DNA of 64,000 nt from Paenibacillus taichungensis (GTDB lineage Bacteria; Bacillota; Bacilli; Paenibacillales; Paenibacillaceae). Under the pieces are notes generated by a model. That model made no database searches and had not been told where the DNA came from. It worked only from the letters and a program-made list of their open reading frames with translations. The stretch lies in contig NZ_QEVW01000001.1 in the NCBI RefSeq assembly GCF_003287275.1, positions 124,001 to 188,000 of the forward strand, read 5' to 3'. The position numbers and the translations under genes were made by a program. Shown in pieces: positions 59,976-64,000 of this stretch (position 1 is its first letter; each line of letters starts with the position of its first letter).

Positions 59976-60131
59976 ATGAGTTTTTCATTCTTTTCAACAT
60001 TTGCAGTTTTATTTAATTTGGTGTTACTGGGATTGGGAGTGTATATCCTTATTTTATTTATCAAACTTGCTCATCGGGGGATCAAGGCGCTGGACATCTA
60101 TATAAATGAGAAACGAGGAGAACGGTTCTAA
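59976..60131 (+). CDS. Small membrane protein, 51 aa
   Basis: AAAAAAGGAGGAAGTGTG gives an excellent ribosome site. The product has one helix (FAVLFNLVLLGLGVYILILF) and a basic/acidic tail (INEKRGERF). The length is under 60 codons. It lies alone between the HIT gene and the metalloprotease-like gene. Role unknown. Confidence 0.6.
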   Translation: MSFSFFSTFAVLFNLVLLGLGVYILILFIKLAHRGIKALDIYINEKRGERF

Positions 60132-60239
60132 GCTGTAGAATATCACCCGTCAATAGAATTATCATTTTTCTCTCAGTGTTTTATTGTTGCTCTATTGATA
60201 TGATTAACTCATCATTCAACTAAAGAGAGGGTAAATGAC

Positions 60240-61016
60240 ATGGATACTTTTTTAGAGCAAATCAACGAATTGCAGGAGCTTCAAAAAGATTTGGTCAGTA
60301 TACATCCTTTATTCGCAGACTATTATCCCGTGGTTGTGGCATTTGAAACTTTATTATATATCTATGATTATTCGTCCAAGACACAGCAATATGAATGGGT
60401 GAAAACCGTTCCGGATGACCTGAATATTCCCGAAGGATGCCTTGCAGCATTTCCGGTGCATCACATGGGTGGGCGGATGTGCGCAGTGGTGACGGATGCG
60501 GCGTTCCAAAATTTTGAGCAGAAAGTCTATCTCTTTCATGAATTTGTTCATTGTTACGTAAATGAGCAGTACACCGACATGGGTGACCGTCTTGAGATCA
60601 AACGTAAGATGGAGCAAATCAAGCGTGTAACATGGGAACTGGATTATGAGTTTCCTTATGACAATGAGATGGTTGTCCAGCGGATCACTTCGTTGCTGTC
60701 AGCCTTGAAGAGTAAGGATCTCTTGCAAGTGAAAGAGGCGAGAGTGGCCCTGTTCAGCTCTTTGAGTGAAGAACAAGGGGAGTACTTCAACTGGCTGGAA
60801 TGGAACGAAGGTTACGCGCGCTATCTGGAGAATCGAATACGGGAGAAATTGGGACTGGAAATCAATCATATGGGGGATTCAGCTCCGTTTAATCGTCTTG
60901 TTTTCTATGAATGCGGGTCGGAATACATAAGCCTGCTCGTTAACGAACAGCCGGATCTTCATGCAGATTTGGAGCAGTTATTTGTGAGGGTACAAACAGA
61001 GCGAGTGCAGGCTTGA
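60240..61016 (+). CDS. Putative zinc metalloprotease-like protein
   Basis: The 258-residue soluble protein has HExxH at residues 100-104 (LFHEFVHCY) and a downstream WNEGYARYLE segment with E190, the spacing of gluzincin-type ligands. No signal peptide is seen, so it would be intracellular. The family is not recognised. AAGAGAGGGTAAATGAC lies before the ATG. Confidence 0.65.
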   Translation: MDTFLEQINELQELQKDLVSIHPLFADYYPVVVAFETLLYIYDYSSKTQQYEWVKTVPDDLNIPEGCLAAFPVHHMGGRMCAVVTDAAFQNFEQKVYLFHEFVHCYVNEQYTDMGDRLEIKRKMEQIKRVTWELDYEFPYDNEMVVQRITSLLSALKSKDLLQVKEARVALFSSLSEEQGEYFNWLEWNEGYARYLENRIREKLGLEINHMGDSAPFNRLVFYECGSEYISLLVNEQPDLHADLEQLFVRVQTERVQA

Positions 61017-61147
61017 ACACCGGGTATAGTTCCCAAAACATTACGGACGTAAAGATAAGTCCCTTTGTGGCTGATACCGCCCAGGGTTTAAAAGTGTTGC
61101 TCCAAGGATGGGACACCGAGCTGCAGCTTGCGAGCATAAGCATTTAG
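61013..61147 (+). CDS. Possible short coupled reading frame
   Basis: A TTG at 61013 overlaps the previous stop (TTGA) and opens 44 codons (NTGYSSQNITDVKISPFVAD at the start). The translation looks like a beta-strand fragment, not random sequence, but no clear ribosome site is present. It may be a remnant of a longer domain. Confidence 0.25.
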   Translation: MNTGYSSQNITDVKISPFVADTAQGLKVLLQGWDTELQLASISI

Positions 61148-61213
61148 AGCTAAATACAGATGATTACGTAGAGCGTTTACGCTCATGTTCTAAGTAAGAA
61201 TCGGGAGGTTCAT

Positions 61214-61642
61214 ATGCTAATGAAAAAAGCAGGGATTCTCTTAGGTCTCTTCATGGTGCTCCTTGCAGGCTGCAATCCTCCAAATGGAACTAATTCTATT
61301 CCGAAAGAAGCTCTGCCTTCGCTCATTACATTAACCTGCAACCCCAACTTCACGATTGAAGCGTGTGAGGATGTGAAAATCGGGAATCCTGTTGAGATCG
61401 GAATCGTAATCGAGGCTATAAACAAAGCGGAGCGTATATCAGGAAGTCTTGATTATAGCGTGGAGTATAAAATGAACTTAACAGATGCGGATGGCGCCTT
61501 AACCAAGTATGATTTTTCCATAGGCAAAGATCCCAAGCAGTCAGCCCTTCTGGTCAACCATGAGGATACCCACGTGGGATACAGCATACCCATAGAGGAT
61601 GCAAACCGAGTGAGGAAACTGATTCAAAGTCATACGGACTGA
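61214..61642 (+). CDS. Small lipoprotein
   Basis: A signal peptide ends in LLAGC, so Cys20 (from ATG 61214) should be lipidated. The mature protein of about 120 residues includes two more Cys (TCNPNFTIEAC) and a beta-rich domain. Both ATG 61214 and ATG 61220 fit GGGAGG. Family unknown. Confidence 0.7.
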   Translation: MLMKKAGILLGLFMVLLAGCNPPNGTNSIPKEALPSLITLTCNPNFTIEACEDVKIGNPVEIGIVIEAINKAERISGSLDYSVEYKMNLTDADGALTKYDFSIGKDPKQSALLVNHEDTHVGYSIPIEDANRVRKLIQSHTD

Positions 61643-61715
61643 CACAGAAGATTACAGATTACCATCGGTAAGTCAGTTTACTATATAGGTTCAACAAAAA
61701 ATTACACGATAACGG

Positions 61716-61849
61716 AGAGGACAGAAAAAACCTAAAGAAGCGAAGCGTTCGCCTTTATCCCCGGATTTTCCCCTTTGAAAATAGGAATCAAAAAAATCTG
61801 GGGATAACAGCGATCGGAAGGTTGTTCTGTCATCGGAGTGGCAAGTGTA
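61716..61849 (+). repeat. Dispersed 134-bp repeat, copy B
   Basis: It starts GAGGACAGAAAAAACCT, contains a GAAGCG-aag-CGTTCGCC region, and carries a TTTATCCCC/GGGGATAA inverted pair that spans its middle. It ends with the run from ATCGGAAGGTTGTTCTG to GGCAAGTGTA. Copy A at 11368-11502 on the opposite strand matches it. It lies 50 bp before the GNAT gene. No coding potential is seen. Confidence 0.85.
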
Positions 61850-61899
61850 AATATTCTTTGGTTTAATTTATATATCTATTGAAACGGAGAGACGGTCAT

Positions 61900-62466
61900 A
61901 TGAGTCACCTGATTACCATTCAACCTTTAACATCTTCGGATATGGAGGGTGCCTACCGGGTATTCGAGACATCCATTGCGAATGCATTTACACAGGAAGG
62001 GCTGGGTTCCCTGCACGAAGACATACGCGATGAAATTGAACACAAAAAAGCGGTGCTTCACTTAGCTTTAAATCCTTACAACAACAAGAAATCGAGTGTT
62101 TTCTTTCTGCTGGCCAAAAGGGAAGATACTATCGTGGGCACCATTTCGTATGGACCTTGCGGCGAGGAAATTCAAGAATGCACGGACCACCAACTGAACC
62201 ACGTAGGGGAACTGGGTAGTCTCTACGTTTTGCCAGAGGTTCAGGGTCAGGGAATTGGCTCTGCTCTCATTCAGGCTTTGGCTACTGAACTTCAGAGGCG
62301 TGAGATTACGCAATTTTGCCTGGATAGTGGATACCGGACAGCGCAGAAGAAATGGCAGCGGAAGTTTGGAGAACCCTATGCCGTGGCAAAGAATTATTGG
62401 GGTGAAGGCACGGACCATATGGTGTGGTTATGTGATGTGAGGGATTTTGCTGAAAATATAAAATGA
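61900..62466 (+). CDS. GNAT acetyltransferase
   Basis: The 188-residue protein has ELGSLYVLPEVQGQGIGSAL (about residues 102-121), a clear acetyl-CoA loop, and CLDSGYRTAQKKWQRKFGEP. ATG 61900 follows ACGGAGAG; the open frame to 61879 (TTG) lacks a site. It is directly downstream of dispersed-repeat copy B. Confidence 0.88.
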   Translation: MSHLITIQPLTSSDMEGAYRVFETSIANAFTQEGLGSLHEDIRDEIEHKKAVLHLALNPYNNKKSSVFFLLAKREDTIVGTISYGPCGEEIQECTDHQLNHVGELGSLYVLPEVQGQGIGSALIQALATELQRREITQFCLDSGYRTAQKKWQRKFGEPYAVAKNYWGEGTDHMVWLCDVRDFAENIK

Positions 62467-62469
62467 CTA

Positions 62470-62509
62470 AGAGATGACGACCTGTATTGAACAGGGGTCA
62501 TCTCTTTTA
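62470..62509 (+). terminator. Rho-independent terminator
   Basis: AGAGATGAC and GTCATCTCT pair, with an inner CCTGT/ACAGG, ahead of TTTT. Confidence 0.8.
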
Positions 62510-62574
62510 CTAAGTCAATCTTTCTGCATCGATAGAGGACTATTCTTCGTACAGTAAGAAAAAGGAGTGAAGAT

Positions 62575-63072
62575 ATGCAGTACATACAGAGTACACCCGA
62601 GCAACGTTTATCGCCGGATGCCATAACCATATGGAGAATCAGTGCGGTTATATCGAACGGAATAGTATTGATTGTGCTTGCAGCACTGCTGGTTCTGGAT
62701 TCCATCTATGGATGGAAGGCGTGGATTGGTTGGTTGCTGTGGGGAGTGTTTGCCATCTCAGTGCTGTATGCGGTGTGGGAGATTTTTATCCGGCCTTCAT
62801 TGTTATACAAGCATTGGTATTACGATGCGAATGAAGAGTTCTTGCAATTGAAGCACGGGGCTTTGAAAAAGGTACATCAGATCATTCCCATGGCCAAAGT
62901 ACAATCCGTTACGACGAATCAAGGTCCCCTTTTGAGAAAATATGCCCTATTTTCTGTATCGGTTGGCACGATGGGTTCATCTCATACGATTCCGGCGTTG
63001 CCAGAGGAAGTGGCGCTTGAACTGCGTAATCAGATTGCATCCTATGCAAGGATTAACGAGGTGGATGAATGA
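62575..63072 (+). CDS. YdbS-like bPH_2 membrane protein
   Basis: The 165-residue protein has two membrane helices (about residues 24-44 and 49-70) and one bacterial PH domain (bPH_2; YDANEEFLQLKHGALKKVHQ and IPMAKVQSV). The next gene is YdbT-like and overlaps its stop (ATGA). YdbS/YdbT proteins in Bacillus affect resistance to some amyloliquefaciens peptides. AAAAGGAGTGAAGAT precedes the ATG. Confidence 0.88.
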   Translation: MQYIQSTPEQRLSPDAITIWRISAVISNGIVLIVLAALLVLDSIYGWKAWIGWLLWGVFAISVLYAVWEIFIRPSLLYKHWYYDANEEFLQLKHGALKKVHQIIPMAKVQSVTTNQGPLLRKYALFSVSVGTMGSSHTIPALPEEVALELRNQIASYARINEVDE

Positions 63073-64000
63073 GCGAGATGAAAAGACAACACCCGTTAGC
63101 CATGCTCTGGAGTTTGTGGAAACTGGTGAAAAATTCTTTTGCATTTATCGTTTTTTTATTTATTCTCCGTCATGGCTCGGTGTCCACATGGATTATGTAT
63201 GGCAGAATCGTCTTTTATGTAGCTATCGCGCTTAGTGTGATAAGCATTATCTGGAGTTGGTTTACACTACGTTATACCGCAGATGATAAGGCTTTTCAGA
63301 TCTACAGTGGGGTGTTCAATCGGACAAGAAGAATAATACCCTATACCAAAATTCAGAACGTAAACCGGCATACGTCGCTGTTTCATCGTTTGTTCCGAGT
63401 CACATCCATTCGTTTTGAGACGGGCATCAAGGGAGACGATGCTACTTTTCAGCTGCAAGTCGTTTCACTTTCGGAATCGGATCGGCTTGAAAAGGTTGTA
63501 GCAGGGTATATGTCTGAAACGAATGTCGCCAGTGAAGCTGTAGAACCAAATGAAGAACCAGTGACGCGACCTGAACACGTAACACTGGAAGAAGATATCC
63601 CTTCGACTGTAAAAGAAGAGCTTGAACGGAATGTCCATTATAGGTCCACCCGAAAAGATATATTCAAAGCTTCATTTACCTCGCTCAGCTTTCTGGTACT
63701 TATTCCGATTCTGGGATCGCTCTATTCGTCGGTGAAGGATTTCTTTCCCGATGAAAAAGTGACGGAAAGCATCCTTTTAACATGGCTGGATACCTGGTGG
63801 ATTACCGCATTGATCATCACAGGACTTATTGCTGTTTCCATTATGCTAGGTATTGTCAGAACCTTTGTGAAGTATGGCGATTTCCAAATCTCTTCTGATC
63901 GCAAACGTATCTACATTACGAAGGGCATGTTGGAACAGACCGCATTTTCGATCCTGAAAGAACGAGTTCAGGCGGTGAAAATCACACAGTCTCCAATGAA
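63069..64000 (+). CDS. YdbT-like multi-bPH_2 membrane protein (partial)
   Basis: The frame is open to the window edge for 310 codons. It begins MSEMKRQHPLAMLW, has helices near residues 17-33 and 42-60, a first bPH_2 domain (YTADDKAFQIYSGVF, IPYTKIQNV), a linker of about 45 acidic residues, two more helices (about 197-215 and 235-258) and the start of a second bPH_2 domain (LKERVQAVKITQSP). The 3' end is outside the window. Coupled to ydbS by ATGA overlap. Confidence 0.88.
   Translation, partial: MSEMKRQHPLAMLWSLWKLVKNSFAFIVFLFILRHGSVSTWIMYGRIVFYVAIALSVISIIWSWFTLRYTADDKAFQIYSGVFNRTRRIIPYTKIQNVNRHTSLFHRLFRVTSIRFETGIKGDDATFQLQVVSLSESDRLEKVVAGYMSETNVASEAVEPNEEPVTRPEHVTLEEDIPSTVKEELERNVHYRSTRKDIFKASFTSLSFLVLIPILGSLYSSVKDFFPDEKVTESILLTWLDTWWITALIITGLIAVSIMLGIVRTFVKYGDFQISSDRKRIYITKGMLEQTAFSILKERVQAVKITQSPM

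Noticed and set aside
1-64000. tRNA, rRNA and classical riboswitches
   Set aside because: I saw no cloverleaf, rRNA segment, T-box or other metabolite-riboswitch core in the intergenic regions. Absence is by eye only.

Overview
The window looks like a Bacillota chromosome, most probably Paenibacillus. The grounds are the YesM/YesN-type two-component pair beside LplB/LplC-type sugar permeases and a lipoprotein binding protein, an HssRS-HrtBA heme-efflux set, a GlcT-type PTS operon, a Spo0E-like protein, many orphan DUF genes of Bacillales type, and strong Shine-Dalgarno sites with frequent TTG and GTG starts. The genus is inferred; no rRNA or marker gene is present.

Layout. 1-5951 is an AT-rich accessory block: an HNH protein, a DUF2971 protein, and a two-gene unit (membrane protein plus a large protein ending in a HEPN-like R-x4-H motif). 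These units are separated by structured spacers that end in GTT-type core sites and behave like integron attC sites. For two cassettes, the 5' core of the closing site is the exact reverse complement of the cassette's own first bases. 5972-7865 holds an XRE regulator facing a Spo0E-like gene across a long inverted repeat. 7901-15377 is a sugar-import locus (binding protein, YesN regulator, YesM kinase, two permeases). 15715-16954 is an oxidoreductase facing its HxlR regulator across a palindrome. 17182-22307 is a run of small orphan, immunity-like and membrane genes, two of them broken by single-base indels. 22481-27668 carries a zinc-type efflux protein (czcD) and hssRS-hrtBA with a recognisable HssR direct repeat. 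27837-34921 is mixed: Nudix, DUF4275, a PLAT-domain secreted protein, a frameshifted phosphatase abutting a truncated acetyltransferase with a leader peptide, a PdxH-like oxidase and a radical SAM protein. 35127-37129 is a surface-polysaccharide pair. 37272-40272 is a GlcT-type antiterminator, EIIA and EIICB operon with RAT, terminator and cre. 40698-63072 is a long, almost wholly plus-strand run of small enzymes (GNAT, Nudix, DinB, isochorismatase, deaminases, an AadA-like nucleotidyltransferase, PhzF, HIT and others). The window ends inside a YdbT-like gene preceded by YdbS.

How parts work together. The clearest circuits are YesM/YesN controlling the adjacent ABC importer, HssRS inducing HrtBA, GlcT antitermination of a PTS operon, LytTR-DUF3021 autoregulation, and HxlR controlling its divergent reductase. 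A 134-bp dispersed repeat occurs twice, in opposite orientation, near 11.4 kb and 61.8 kb. The most unusual content is the attC-like cassette array at the left edge, which has no integrase inside the window.
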